In this document: one piece after another, positions 54,956-64,000 of the stretch
Numbering within the stretch: position 1 is the stretch's first letter
Layout: every line of letters begins with the position of its first letter
NCBI GenBank assembly: GCA_963746325.1
Contig: CAVVBC010000031.1
Coordinates: 1 to 64,000, forward strand
Source: RPQJ01 sp963746325
GTDB lineage: Bacteria > Pseudomonadota > Gammaproteobacteria > Steroidobacterales > Steroidobacteraceae
DNA: 64,000 nt
Direction of reading: 5' to 3'
Notes under the pieces: model-generated
Database searches by the model: none
What the model was told of the DNA's origin: nothing
The model's input: the letters and a program-made list of their open reading frames with translations, nothing else
Position numbers and translations under genes: made by a program

Positions 54956-56353
54956 TCAGATCGCCTTGGAGAAGCGCTGCCCCGAGGCCTGGACCGACGG
55001 CAGGTACGCGTCGAAAGCCATGGCGAGATGGCGCAGCAGCAGGCGCCCGGCCGGCAGCACGCGCAGGCCCGGTTCGGCGAACTCCGCCAGCCCATCGGCC
55101 ACCATCGGCTCGAGCGCCGCGAGCTCGCTCGAGAAGTACTCGCGGAAATCGATGCCGTGCCGTGCGGCGGTGGCCGCGTAGTCCAGCACGCCGTAGCACA
55201 TGATCTGCTGGATCACGTCGCGGCGGATCACGTCGTCGCCCGTCATCGTGTAGCCACGATGCACCGGCAACTCGCCGCGGTCGATCGCGCCGTAGTATTC
55301 CGGCAGCGTCTTGAGGTTCTGGATGTAGTGGTCGCCGACCTTGCCGATCGAGCTCACGCCGAGGCCGACCAGGTCGCAATAGCCGCGTGTCGAATAGCCC
55401 TGGAAATTGCGGTACATGTGCCCGCTTTCCTGCGCCAGCACCAGCTCGTCGTCGGGCAGCGCGAAGTGATCCATGCCGATGTAGATGTAGCCAGCCGCGG
55501 AGAGCTTTGCGATCGTCAGCTCGAGCAACTGCAGGCGCGTCTCGGGCGTGGCCAGGTCTTCCACCTTGATCTGTTTCTGCGGCTTGAACATCTGCGGCAG
55601 GTGCGCGTACGCATAGACGGCGAAACGGTTGGGCCGGGCCGAGAGCACCGTATCGAGCGTCTTCGAGAACCCCGCCACCGATTGCTTCGGCAGGCCGTAG
55701 ATCAGGTCGACGCTGACCGAGTTGAAGCCGATCTCGCGCGCCTCGCGGATCAGCCGCAGCGTATCGGGCACGGACTGCACGCGATTGACGGCTTCCTGCA
55801 CGGCCGGGTCGAAATCCTGGATGCCGAGGCTGCAGCGATTGAAGCCGATGCGATACAGGTCGCGCAGCGTGTCCGTCGTGATGGTGCGCGGGTCGAGCTC
55901 GATCGAGTATTCGCGACCTTCGTCCTGCGACAGCTGGAAATGCTGGCCCATCTTCTCGACCAGCCGCTCGATTTCGAGCGACGTCAGGAACGTGGGCGTG
56001 CCGCCGCCGAAGTGCAGCTGCTCGACCACGCGGTCGCGGTCGTACAGTTCGCCCTGCATCTCGATCTCACGGTGCAACCGGTACAGGTAGGCCTCGGCCT
56101 TCTCGTGGTTGCGCGTGATGACCTTGGTGCAGCCGCAGTAGAAGCACGGGCTGGAGCAGAACGGGATGTGGACATACAGCGACAGGGGCCGCGGGATCGG
56201 GTCCTGGTTGCTGGCCACGGCCACGCCCCGGTACTCGTTGACGCCGAAGCGGTCCGAGAACTGCACGGCGGTGGGGTACGAGGTGTAGCGCGGACCCGAG
56301 CGGTCATAGCGGCGGACCAGGTCTTCATCGAACCGAATCTGGTGCAAATTCAT
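54956..56353 (-). CDS. hemN: Oxygen-independent coproporphyrinogen III dehydrogenase
   Basis: A radical SAM enzyme that decarboxylates coproporphyrinogen III to protoporphyrinogen IX without oxygen. The 465-residue protein has the cluster motif in PFCSSPCFYCGCTKVITRN, the SAM-binding FGGGTPTFLTSLEIERL, and the HemN-specific N-terminus RYDRSGPRYTSYPTAVQF and C-terminal HemN domain (YYGAIDRGELPVHRGYTMTG). Its promoter carries an FNR/DNR-like site, so it should be induced with nirS and norZ when haem demand rises anaerobically. Confidence 0.95.
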   Translation of the reverse strand: MNLHQIRFDEDLVRRYDRSGPRYTSYPTAVQFSDRFGVNEYRGVAVASNQDPIPRPLSLYVHIPFCSSPCFYCGCTKVITRNHEKAEAYLYRLHREIEMQGELYDRDRVVEQLHFGGGTPTFLTSLEIERLVEKMGQHFQLSQDEGREYSIELDPRTITTDTLRDLYRIGFNRCSLGIQDFDPAVQEAVNRVQSVPDTLRLIREAREIGFNSVSVDLIYGLPKQSVAGFSKTLDTVLSARPNRFAVYAYAHLPQMFKPQKQIKVEDLATPETRLQLLELTIAKLSAAGYIYIGMDHFALPDDELVLAQESGHMYRNFQGYSTRGYCDLVGLGVSSIGKVGDHYIQNLKTLPEYYGAIDRGELPVHRGYTMTGDDVIRRDVIQQIMCYGVLDYAATAARHGIDFREYFSSELAALEPMVADGLAEFAEPGLRVLPAGRLLLRHLAMAFDAYLPSVQASGQRFSKAI

Positions 56354-56410
56354 CTGCTTTCCTGCGGCTGGGGGCGGGGATCAGCCTGCGGCCCGATCGG
56401 TCCCCGCGCC

Positions 56411-56424
56411 TTGATGTGCGTCAA
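56411..56424 (-). promoter_or_regulatory. FNR/DNR-like site upstream of hemN
   Basis: TTGATGTGCGTCAA has both half-sites (TTGAT and GTCAA) with four bases between. It is centred 64 bases before the hemN ATG, predicting a start near 56376 at -41.5. The remaining sequence to 56581 shows no other element I can name. Confidence 0.7.
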
Positions 56425-56581
56425 GGGGTGAGAATTTGTCTAAGACGGGCCCGCGTTTCAAGCCGAAGTTTCCGCACCCGTCGTGGAAAACCCTGATGGA
56501 ACGGGAGTTTACAGCCAGAGACAGGGTAGGTCAGGGGCGCCGATCCGCTAGAATCCGGGCAGTTTTGCCGGAGGTTTCAAC

Positions 56582-57631
56582 TTGACCGTCCCCACCCTGC
56601 CTGCCAGCGTTCTCGAAACGGACGCATTGATCATCGGCGCCGGCCCTGCCGGCCTGTTCCAGGTGTTCGAACTCGGCCTGCTCGGCATCAAGTGCCACGT
56701 CGTCGACACGCTCAAGCACCCGGGCGGCCAATGCGCGGAGCTGTATCCCGACAAGCCCATCTACGACATTCCGGCGTTGCCCGTCTGCGGCGCCCAGGAG
56801 CTGGTCGATCGCCTGATGCAGCAGATCGCACCGATGGGGCCCGTATTTCATTTCGGCGAGGAGGTGTCCGAGCTGCAGCGCCAGGACGACGGCCGCTTCT
56901 TCCTGCGCACGTCGGCCGGCACCGAGTTCCTGGCCAAGACAGTGGTGATCGCGGCCGGCCTCGGCTCGTTCCAGCCGCGCCGCCTCGGCGTGGACGGCTG
57001 CGAGGCACACGAGGACCGGCAGGTGCACTACCGTGTGCGCAGCGCGGCCGAGTTCGCGGGGCAGCGGCTCGTGATCTTCGGCGGCGGCGACTCGGCGCTC
57101 GACTGGGTCATCGACCTCAACGGCAAGGCGAAGCACATCGTGCACGTGCACCGTCGCAACGAGTTCAAGGCGGCACCGGCCACGGTCGCGCGCATGCGCG
57201 AGCTCGCGGCAGCCGGCAAGATGGAATACATCGAGGGCATCGCGTCGGGCATCAGCGTGACCGACGGCCGCCTCACGGGCGTCACGATCAGGCGCACGGA
57301 TGGCGTCATGCAGGACGTGCCTGCCGATCACCTGCTCGCGTTCTTCGGCCTGCATCCCAAGCTCGGCCCGATCGCCGAGTGGGGCTTCGAGCTCGAGAAA
57401 AAAGCGATCAAGGTCGACACGGCGAAATTCCAGACCAGCGTGCCCGGCATCTTCGCGATCGGCGACATCAACACCTATCCGGGCAAGAAGAAGCTGATCC
57501 TGAGCGGCTTCCACGAGGCCGCGCTGGCGGCGTTCGCGATCGCCGAGCACCTGAACCCGGCGAAAAAAGTGCATCTGCAATACACGACCACCAGTCCCAT
57601 CATGCAGAAGCGGCTGGGCGTCACCGAGTGA
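56582..57631 (+). CDS. Ferredoxin-NADP reductase, thioredoxin reductase-like type
   Basis: A 349-residue two-domain flavoprotein of the YumC/Fnr2 group that passes electrons between NADPH and ferredoxin or flavodoxin. FAD site DALIIGAGPAGLFQVFELGL; HPGGQCAELYPDKPIYDIPA typical of this group; NADPH domain RLVIFGGGDSALDWVIDL; C-terminal FAIGDINTYPGKKKLILSGF. It lacks the CxxC of thioredoxin reductases. The start is a TTG at 56582, decided by GGAGG at 56571-56575. It runs divergently from hemN and into tesB, seven bases on. Confidence 0.92.
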   Translation: MTVPTLPASVLETDALIIGAGPAGLFQVFELGLLGIKCHVVDTLKHPGGQCAELYPDKPIYDIPALPVCGAQELVDRLMQQIAPMGPVFHFGEEVSELQRQDDGRFFLRTSAGTEFLAKTVVIAAGLGSFQPRRLGVDGCEAHEDRQVHYRVRSAAEFAGQRLVIFGGGDSALDWVIDLNGKAKHIVHVHRRNEFKAAPATVARMRELAAAGKMEYIEGIASGISVTDGRLTGVTIRRTDGVMQDVPADHLLAFFGLHPKLGPIAEWGFELEKKAIKVDTAKFQTSVPGIFAIGDINTYPGKKKLILSGFHEAALAAFAIAEHLNPAKKVHLQYTTTSPIMQKRLGVTE

Positions 57632-57638
57632 CGACTGC

Positions 57639-58499
57639 ATGAGCACCGTGCTGGCAGACCTGCTGCAGCTGCTGGATCTCGAGCGGCTCGAGATCAACCT
57701 GTTTCGCGGCGAGAGCCGCGACATCGGCAGCCCGCAGGTGTTCGGCGGGCAGGTGCTCGGGCAGGCGCTGATGGCGGCCAGCCGCACCGTGGATGCCGCG
57801 CGCGCGGTGCACTCGCTGCATTCGTATTTTCTGCGCCGCGGCGATTTCAATGCGCCGATCGTCTATGAAGTGGATCGCAGCCTCGACGGCTCCAGCTTCA
57901 CCAACCGGCGCGTCGTCGCGATCCAGCACGGCAAGCAGATCTTCCACCTGTCGGCGTCGTTCCAGGTGGCGGAGCCCGGTCCCGACCATCAGGTTGCAGC
58001 CCCAGCGGTCACGCCGCCCGAGGAATTGCCGGACCTGACCGCCACGGTCCGCAAGCGGCTGGAAGAAATGCCGGACCATGCGCGGCGATTCTGGGAGCGC
58101 AACCGTCCGTTCGAGTTCCGCTCGGTCGAGGCAGTGAACGACGGCACGCCGCGGCCCGCCGTGCGGCACGTCTGGTTCCGGCTCGCCGGCCGCTGCCCCG
58201 ACGACGACGTGCTGCATCGCTGCCTGCTCGCGTACGTCTCGGATTTTCACCTGCTCGAAACCGCGACGTTTCCGCACGGCCTGTCGCACCAGACCGGCGA
58301 TGTCCTGCTGGCCAGCGTCGACCACGGCATGTGGTTTCACCGGCCGTTCCGCATCGACGACTGGCTGCTCTACGCGTTGATCAGTCCCAGCAGCAGCGGC
58401 GCCCGCGGCATGGCGTTCGGGCGCATCTATGACCGCGCCGGCCACCTCGTGGCCAGCACCGCGCAGGAAGGGCTGATGCGCGTTCGCGGCCAGCCGTAG
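57639..58499 (+). CDS. tesB: Acyl-CoA thioesterase II
   Basis: A double-hotdog thioesterase of 286 residues that hydrolyses medium and long acyl-CoAs. Catalytic-site segments match E. coli TesB: Asp in AYVSDFHLLETA, Ser/Thr-His region SVDHGMWFHRPFRIDDWLLY, and Gln in ASTAQEGLMRVR near the end; the N-terminal hotdog has GSPQVFGGQVLGQALMAASR. It follows the reductase by seven bases, so they share a message. Confidence 0.93.
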   Translation: MSTVLADLLQLLDLERLEINLFRGESRDIGSPQVFGGQVLGQALMAASRTVDAARAVHSLHSYFLRRGDFNAPIVYEVDRSLDGSSFTNRRVVAIQHGKQIFHLSASFQVAEPGPDHQVAAPAVTPPEELPDLTATVRKRLEEMPDHARRFWERNRPFEFRSVEAVNDGTPRPAVRHVWFRLAGRCPDDDVLHRCLLAYVSDFHLLETATFPHGLSHQTGDVLLASVDHGMWFHRPFRIDDWLLYALISPSSSGARGMAFGRIYDRAGHLVASTAQEGLMRVRGQP

Positions 58500-58504
58500 C
58501 CGCG

Positions 58505-61500
58505 TCACTTCACGGCGAGTTCCAGCCGCACCAGTTTGTCGTTGGCCGCGACCTTGCCCTCGGTGGCCAGGAACACGCGCTCGGGCTGCAGGCCCGTCTC
58601 CCTGAGCAATGCGGCCTGCACGGCCGCGCCGCGTTGCTGGCCCAGTCTTTCAAGATCTGCGTTCTCTGCGGTCGCGCGCTTGCGGCATTCCTGCTCGAGC
58701 CATGTGATGCGCTCCTGCTCCGCCTGCGCTTTAGCTTCCTTGCGCGACACGTCTTCGGCGCGCTCTGGCGCTTCGGGCAGGACCGGTTCCGCCCCGGACA
58801 ACTGCGTGTAGAGCGCGGTCAGCACTTCTTCGCGTCGGTCCGCCGGCAGCGTATCGAAGGCGGGTAACGGCGCATCCGACTTCTTCTTGCCGTGCAGCGT
58901 CGCGCCCATCGCGGTTGCCAACGCACTTTGATATCGCGCTTCGGCGAGCGCCTCGCCGTCGAGTGCGGCCTCGGCGCCGATCGGCACTTCGATGCGCAGG
59001 TCGGGCTTGGGGGCCAGGGCTTTGCCCAGGGCGTTCAGCCGCTCCGCGGCGGCAGGATCCAGCTCGGCCAGGCCGGGCTGGAAGTCGATGAACTGGGCCT
59101 CTTCGGCGCCCTTGAACAGCGCGCCCAGCGCGCGGAACGGCGCGGTCACGGCCTTGGACAGGATGTTCTTGATGACTTGCCAGACGATGGGGCCGATGCG
59201 CAGCGTCGGGTCGTCGAGCGTGCCGCTCACGGGAATGTCGAGCGTGATGACGCCATCGGCGTCCTTCAGCAGGGATGTCGCGAACTTCACCGGTAGCGTG
59301 GCTTCGCCCTTGGTTGCCGTGGCCTCGCCCCATTCGAGCTGGTCGATCCGGATCTTGTGCTGTGCCGTGAGCTTGCGGTGGTCGACCTGGTAGTGCAGGT
59401 CGGTGAACAGCTTGCCCTTGGCGATGTTGTAGCCGGCGAACTTGCCGGAGTAGGGGTTGAACACGGGCAGCGAGATGTTCTTGAAACTCAGGGCGATGTC
59501 CGTGTAGCGGTCGTAGGCGAACGGCTGCAGCTCGCCGCCGATCAGCACGGGCGAGAACTCGCCGACGTTGCCTTCGAGCTTGACCTTCGCGCGCGCGTTG
59601 GGATCCGTGGACACTCCCGTGATATTGCCGCTGAGCCCCTCGATCGCGGCAGCGAAGTTCGGCTGCACGCTGAAGTCGGCGAAATCCATCGTGCCGCCCG
59701 CGACGAGCACTTCGCGGATGCGCACCGGCATGCCGGTTTCCTTGAGCTCGGGCGGTGGTGCGCTGGCGGCCAGCTTGCGCGCTTCCGTCGCGGCTTTTTC
59801 CGCCCGTTCCTCGGCGCGGATCTCGGCTCGTGTCTTCTTGCGCTGCGGCGCCGCTGCTGCAGCGGCCGCAGCCTTCGCCTCTGCGACTGCAGCGGCCGTG
59901 CCGGCCGGATCGAGCACCGCGGCCACGTTGACCACGGCGTCCGAACTGATGATGACGCGCGCGAAAGGCTGCACCACCCGCACGCGATCGATGCTGAGCG
60001 AATCGGGCGCCAGCGCGAACTTGAGCTTCGACAGGTCCACGCGCTCGAAATTCAGGAAGTCCTGCTCGAGCGCGTTGTCGATCGACCTGAAGCCCGTGAG
60101 GGTGGCGTCGCCCGCGAATGCGAGTTCCGGGCGGCCCGAGCCGGCAGGTGCCAGCGAGAAGCTGCCAGCCGCACCGACCGTGCCGCGCTTGATCGTGAGG
60201 TCGGCCGTGCCTTGCACGTAGGGCTGCAGCGCGTCGAGCGGGAAGTCGGCGAGCTTGATGTCGACCTCGGCCGCGAACGGTTCCGGCACGACCTTGCCCT
60301 GGCCCTGCAGCGTTGCCGCGCCGTTGATCTTCGCGTCGAACTGCACGGGCACGGGTTGCGCCAGGTCGAGGCTGACCGCGCTGACCGTCACGTTGAGCGG
60401 CGACAACTCGAATCGCGCCGCCGGCTGCAGGGCGCGATCTTCATAGCTGACCGCAGCCTCGGTGAGCGCCACGCTGCCGACGCTGACGGTCCACGGCGCC
60501 TCTGCGGTCACAGGCGGTGCCGGACTACCCGCCGCGCTTTCGCTCGCGGCCGGCGCGGCCGCTGCTGCCGGGTCGGCGGCGAACAACTGGTCGACGTTGA
60601 GCGTGCCGTCCGGCAGCGTCCAGACGTCCGCCTTCATGCCCGCGGCTGCGATCGTGCCTAGCGACACGGTGTTGGCCGGCATCGTGATTTTCGTGTCGCT
60701 GATGACCACCGTGGGCACCGCCACATAGTCCTGCTCGAGTCCGCGCGCGCGCAGGCTGAGGCCGTTGATCTGCATCTGCGGCAGCTGCACGTCCAGTTGC
60801 ATGGGCTCGCCGAGCGCAAGCGTGTACGAACCACGCAGGTTCATCTCGCCCTGGGGAATCAGGAAAGGCAGTTCGACACCAGCCACTTCGAGTGCGCCCG
60901 GCAAGTTCAGCCTGGTGACCGCGAGATCGCCCGCGGAGGAGACCCGCGGTGCGAGTGCGAACGTGCCACGCCACTCCAGCAATTCGGCGTTCTGGGTCGC
61001 GGCCGTGAGTCCGAAGGCGCCGCCTTCCGGGGTGGTCCGGAAGTTCTCGAGCTTGAAATGGACCGGCGTGAACCGCCGGTCGAGGGGCACACGGCGCGCG
61101 AGGTCGGCAAACTCCACCGTGCCCTCACCGAGCGCGAACTGCTGGATCCAGAGGGCCGGCAGCGGCTCGTCCTGCTTGTCCTCCTCGTCCGGCAGCACGA
61201 GATCCGCCAGGTTGACGGACCCGTCGGGCCTGATCACGGCGCGTGCCAGCGGTGCGTCCAGTTGCACGTCCTTGAACACGAAGGCCCGCTCCCAGATCGA
61301 CGACAGCTCGAAGTCGACGAACAGCCGGCGGAACGCGACCATCGGCTTGCCATCGGTGTCGGGCAGCGACAGGTCCTTGATCTCGGCCTGCAGCTTGAGC
61401 GGATTGATCTTCACCTCGCCCAGCGTGAGTTCGCGCGCGTAGTTCTCGCGGACGAAGTCGATCGCCTGGCTGCGCACGATGCCCGGGGCGAGCTTGAAGC

Positions 61501-61579
61501 CTGCCAGCACGTACAGGCCGAACAGCGCGAGCGGCGCCGCGAACAACCAGAAAATCTTCGACTTCAGGACGTTGCCCAC
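58505..61579 (-). CDS. Giant DUF748/AsmA-like envelope protein
   Basis: A 1024-residue protein with one N-terminal transmembrane helix (IFWLFAAPLALFGLYVLAGF) and a long periplasmic part built of repeated beta units (LPLLIPQ-type strands, DLTIKRGTVGAAGSFSLAPA, YNIAKGKLFTDLHYQVDHRK). It includes an Ala/Lys-rich linker near residues 560-600 and a C-terminal OmpA-like stretch (PKPDLRIEVPIGAEAALDGE). DUF748 proteins resemble AsmA/TamB lipid-bridge proteins. A role in envelope lipid or protein transfer is inference. It converges with tesB. Confidence 0.85.
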   Translation of the reverse strand: MGNVLKSKIFWLFAAPLALFGLYVLAGFKLAPGIVRSQAIDFVRENYARELTLGEVKINPLKLQAEIKDLSLPDTDGKPMVAFRRLFVDFELSSIWERAFVFKDVQLDAPLARAVIRPDGSVNLADLVLPDEEDKQDEPLPALWIQQFALGEGTVEFADLARRVPLDRRFTPVHFKLENFRTTPEGGAFGLTAATQNAELLEWRGTFALAPRVSSAGDLAVTRLNLPGALEVAGVELPFLIPQGEMNLRGSYTLALGEPMQLDVQLPQMQINGLSLRARGLEQDYVAVPTVVISDTKITMPANTVSLGTIAAAGMKADVWTLPDGTLNVDQLFAADPAAAAAPAASESAAGSPAPPVTAEAPWTVSVGSVALTEAAVSYEDRALQPAARFELSPLNVTVSAVSLDLAQPVPVQFDAKINGAATLQGQGKVVPEPFAAEVDIKLADFPLDALQPYVQGTADLTIKRGTVGAAGSFSLAPAGSGRPELAFAGDATLTGFRSIDNALEQDFLNFERVDLSKLKFALAPDSLSIDRVRVVQPFARVIISSDAVVNVAAVLDPAGTAAAVAEAKAAAAAAAAPQRKKTRAEIRAEERAEKAATEARKLAASAPPPELKETGMPVRIREVLVAGGTMDFADFSVQPNFAAAIEGLSGNITGVSTDPNARAKVKLEGNVGEFSPVLIGGELQPFAYDRYTDIALSFKNISLPVFNPYSGKFAGYNIAKGKLFTDLHYQVDHRKLTAQHKIRIDQLEWGEATATKGEATLPVKFATSLLKDADGVITLDIPVSGTLDDPTLRIGPIVWQVIKNILSKAVTAPFRALGALFKGAEEAQFIDFQPGLAELDPAAAERLNALGKALAPKPDLRIEVPIGAEAALDGEALAEARYQSALATAMGATLHGKKKSDAPLPAFDTLPADRREEVLTALYTQLSGAEPVLPEAPERAEDVSRKEAKAQAEQERITWLEQECRKRATAENADLERLGQQRGAAVQAALLRETGLQPERVFLATEGKVAANDKLVRLELAVK

Positions 61580-61664
61580 GGCTGCATCTCGCTCATGTGT
61601 TCACGACGGCGCAATGGCGGATGGCGCGCGGCGCGCAACGCCGCGGCGCCCTCCCCGGGACGGT

Positions 61665-62360
61665 TCAGCGTTCGTCGCCGAGCCAGCGATAGAAGAAACC
61701 TGCGACCAGCGCGCCGATCATCGGCGCCACCCAGAACAGCCACAGCTGCGACAGTGCCCAGCCTTGCACGATCAGCGCGGGACCCGTGCTGCGTGCCGGG
61801 TTGACGGAAGTGTTGGTGACCGGGATGCTGATCAGGTGGATGAGCGTGAGGCCCAGTCCGATCGCGATCGGCGCGAAGCCGGCCGGAGCGCGGCGATCGG
61901 TGGCGCCAAGGATGATCAGCAGGAACATCAAGGTCATCACGACTTCGGTGATGAAGCCCGACGTGAGCGAGTAACCGCCCGGCGAATGCTCGCCGTAGCC
62001 GTTGGAGGCCAGGCCGCCGGCGAGGTCGAAGCCTGCCTTGCCAGAGGCGATCGTATAGAGCACGAAGGCGCCGACGAAGGCGCCGATGACTTGCGCGACG
62101 ATGTACGGCAGCACTTCGCCGGCCGGATGCCGACCACCGGCCCAGAGGCCGACGGTGACGGCTGGATTGAGGTGGCAGCCGGAAATGTGGCCGATGGCGA
62201 AGGCCATCGTCAGGACGGTCAGGCCGAACGCGAGCGACACGCCCGCGAGGCCGATGCCGACGTCCGGGAACGCAGCCGCGAGCACTGCGCTGCCGCAGCC
62301 GCCGAGCACGAGCCAGAACGTACCGATGAATTCGGCGGCGAGTTTCTTCGACATGGGCAT
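61665..62360 (-). CDS. aqpZ: Aquaporin Z
   Basis: A water channel of 231 residues with six helices and both NPA motifs (GCHLNPAVTVGLWAGG and NTSVNPARSTGPAL). The selectivity filter looks AqpZ-like (Phe/His/Thr/Arg: His in TLIHLISIPVTN, Arg after the second NPA). It lies 85 bases before the DUF748 gene on the same strand; co-transcription is possible. Confidence 0.93.
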   Translation of the reverse strand: MPMSKKLAAEFIGTFWLVLGGCGSAVLAAAFPDVGIGLAGVSLAFGLTVLTMAFAIGHISGCHLNPAVTVGLWAGGRHPAGEVLPYIVAQVIGAFVGAFVLYTIASGKAGFDLAGGLASNGYGEHSPGGYSLTSGFITEVVMTLMFLLIILGATDRRAPAGFAPIAIGLGLTLIHLISIPVTNTSVNPARSTGPALIVQGWALSQLWLFWVAPMIGALVAGFFYRWLGDER

Positions 62361-62547
62361 ACGGATACTCCAGCGTGACTTTAGTTATCTGATTGTCCCG
62401 GCGCGGACCGTTGCCCGTGCCGATACCCCACCCGCCGTGGCAGCACTCTAGCGACCCGAGGCGGTCGGTCACAAGCGCAAACGACGCCGAACCGGACGAT
62501 TACCGGGGTCGGCCCGGCAGGCGAGGGGCACGAAAGGCGCGACCGCG

Positions 62548-63982
62548 CTATCCGGGCAGGACTTTGCCCGGGTTCAGGATGCCATTTGGATCGAGGGCCC
62601 GCTTGATGGCACCCATCGTGGCGAGAGCCACGGGATCCTTGTGACGGGCCAGCAGCCCGCGCTTGAGTTGGCCGATGCCGTGCTCCGCACTGATCGAGCC
62701 ACCGAACTCGCGTACGCACGCGTGCACCGCCTCGCCGAGGGCATCCTGCAGGGCCAGGAAAGCCGCGCGGTCCGCGTGGTCGGCGGGTTCGCTCAGGTTG
62801 AAGTGCAGGTTGCCGTCGCCCACGTGGCCGTAGGCGACGAGCCGCGCCGCCGGCGCCACACGGGTCACGGCGGCGGCGGCGCGTTCGAGGAATTCCGGCA
62901 ACGCGGCGACGGGCACGGCAACGTCGTGCTTGATGCTCGCGCCCTCATGGCGCTGGGCTTCGGGCACCGACTCACGCAGCCGCCACAGCGCCTCACGCTG
63001 GGTGATCGACTCGGCGAAGGCCGCTTCCAGCACGCAGCCGTGCTCCATCGCAGCAGTCAGCGCATGCTCGAGCAGTCCGCGCAGTTGCGCATCCTGGCGT
63101 GAGGTCGAGACCTCGCACAGGACGTACGCCGGGTAGACGACGGGCAACGGGTCCTTCACGCCCGGGACATGGCGCAGCGTGAAGTCGAGTGCGATGCGCG
63201 GCAGGAATTCGAAGGTGGTGACACAGTCGCCGGTCGCTGTCCGCAATTGCCCGAGGAGTTCGACGGCGGCCCGCATGTCCGGCAGCGCGATGAAGGCCGT
63301 CTCGATCGTGCGGGGCACCGGGAAGAGCTTGAGGCTTGCCGCCGTGATCACTCCCAGCGTGCCCTCGGCGCCGATGAACAGGTGGCGCAGGTCGTAACCG
63401 GTGTTGTCCTTGCGCAGGCTCGACAGTCCGTCGATGACGCGGCCATCGGCCAGCACCACTTCGAGTCCGAGCACGAGGTCGCGTGCTACGCCATAACGTA
63501 CCGCTGCGAGTCCGCCAGCGTTTGTCGAGAGGTTGCCGCCGATCTGGCAACTGCCTTCCGATCCCAGCGCCAGCGGAAAAAGCCGCTCCGCCGCTCGTGC
63601 CGCCGCCTGCACGTTGGCGAGCACGCAGCCGGCTTCGGCGATGAGCGAGAAGTTGGCGGCGTCCACCGCCCGGATACGATCGAGACGATGCAGCGACAGG
63701 ACGAGCTGGTGGCCGACGCGCGTCTGGCGTGGCGCCACCGCAGTAGCTGGTGTTGCCGCCCTGAGGCACGACGCCTATGCGCGCATCGTTGCACGCCGCC
63801 AGCACCGCAGCGACTTCCAGCGTGCTGGCCGGGCAGGCGACGAAGGGCGTCGCGCCGCGGAACAGTCCGCGGAAGTCGACGAGAAAGCGCTCCTTGGCGT
63901 CGGGCGCGTCGATGCAACCCGCCGGACCGAGCAGGTCCCGGATACGCTGCAGCGCGAGCGCCTGGTTGGCTGGAATGCCCAT
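62548..63982 (-). CDS. FAD-linked oxidase, GlcD/D-2-hydroxyacid dehydrogenase type (frameshifted)
   Basis: A VAO-fold flavoenzyme of about 478 residues that oxidises D-2-hydroxyacids (lactate, glycolate, 2-hydroxyglutarate). The N-terminal part gives FVACPASTLEVAAVLAACND and VVPQGGNTSYCGGATPDA. An indel near 63715-63725 separates it from HQLVLSLHRLDRIRAVDA, GSEGSCQIGGNLSTNAGGLA, HLFIGAEGTLGVITAASLKL, the metal/substrate segment VAYGHVGDGNLHFNLSEP and the closing SAEHGIGQLKRGLL...NPGKVLPG. The final 18 bases of the window upstream are not informative. Confidence 0.9.
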
Positions 63983-64000
63983 CGTACCGACGACCGGCCC

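Overview
The window is GC-rich, densely coded bacterial DNA. The block pncC(cinA C-terminal type)-recA-recX-alaS-csrA-tRNA-Ser-tRNA-Arg, together with mutS, HemG-type protoporphyrinogen oxidase, YajD and TesB, points to a gammaproteobacterium. My best guess is a Steroidobacterales- or Nevskiales-like lineage, but that placement is inference from gene content and base composition. No phage, integrase, transposase or CRISPR array is visible.

Layout. 1-0.4 kb: the 5' end of an RND efflux adaptor abutting a truncated HTH regulator. 0.4-8.1 kb: mutS, a long acyl-CoA dehydrogenase, a CBS-pair protein and a set of small exported proteins. 8.2-14 kb: the recA-alaS-csrA housekeeping block and two tRNAs. 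14-31 kb: mainly metabolic genes. These are an exported alpha/beta hydrolase, an IorAB-type molybdenum hydroxylase divergent from a fused XdhC-MobA-like maturation protein, formate-tetrahydrofolate ligase, a tandem pair of exported amidohydrolases (one without metal ligands), a WS/DGAT acyltransferase, an SDR-hemG operon, TrhA and a KGG-repeat stress protein. 31-47 kb: a flavin monooxygenase, a DUF1295 protein, a PLP dehydratase, an RNA methyltransferase, an S41 protease, a PLP lyase-like enzyme, a TonB receptor, a TIR-TM-TPR protein and an aldo/keto reductase. 47-58 kb: a respiratory nitrite/NO island on the minus strand: nirS with an extra cytochrome c domain, a Dnr-type regulator, a SirB2-like gene, nnrS, quinol-type norZ and anaerobic hemN, followed on the plus strand by a ferredoxin-NADP reductase and tesB. 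58-64 kb: a DUF748/AsmA-like giant, aquaporin and a GlcD-like FAD oxidase.

How the genes work together. nirS, norZ and hemN each have a TTGAY-N4-RTCAA type FNR/DNR site upstream. The nirS site sits exactly 41.5 bp before the start point predicted from a good -10 box. NirS would make NO, NorZ would reduce it to N2O, NnrS and Dnr would handle and sense NO, and HemN would supply haem without oxygen. No nitrous oxide reductase or haem d1 biosynthesis genes lie in the window.

Most unusual feature. There is a dispersed palindromic repeat with an invariant 18-nt apical sequence, TTGGAAAGGCAGACACGC. It is enclosed by a short covarying stem and then by arms of about 23 nt whose sequence differs between copies but stays self-complementary within each copy. 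Six exact-loop copies and two decayed ones lie in three intergenic places: near 26.0 kb, 33.1-33.3 kb and 54.5-54.9 kb. In the last place the copies flank a 181-nt segment with a closed multi-helix fold.

Caution. About twenty single-base indels interrupt otherwise intact genes, including essential ones (mutS, recA, alaS, with three in alaS). They look like sequencing or assembly errors, so I annotate full-length genes and give each suspected shift position.
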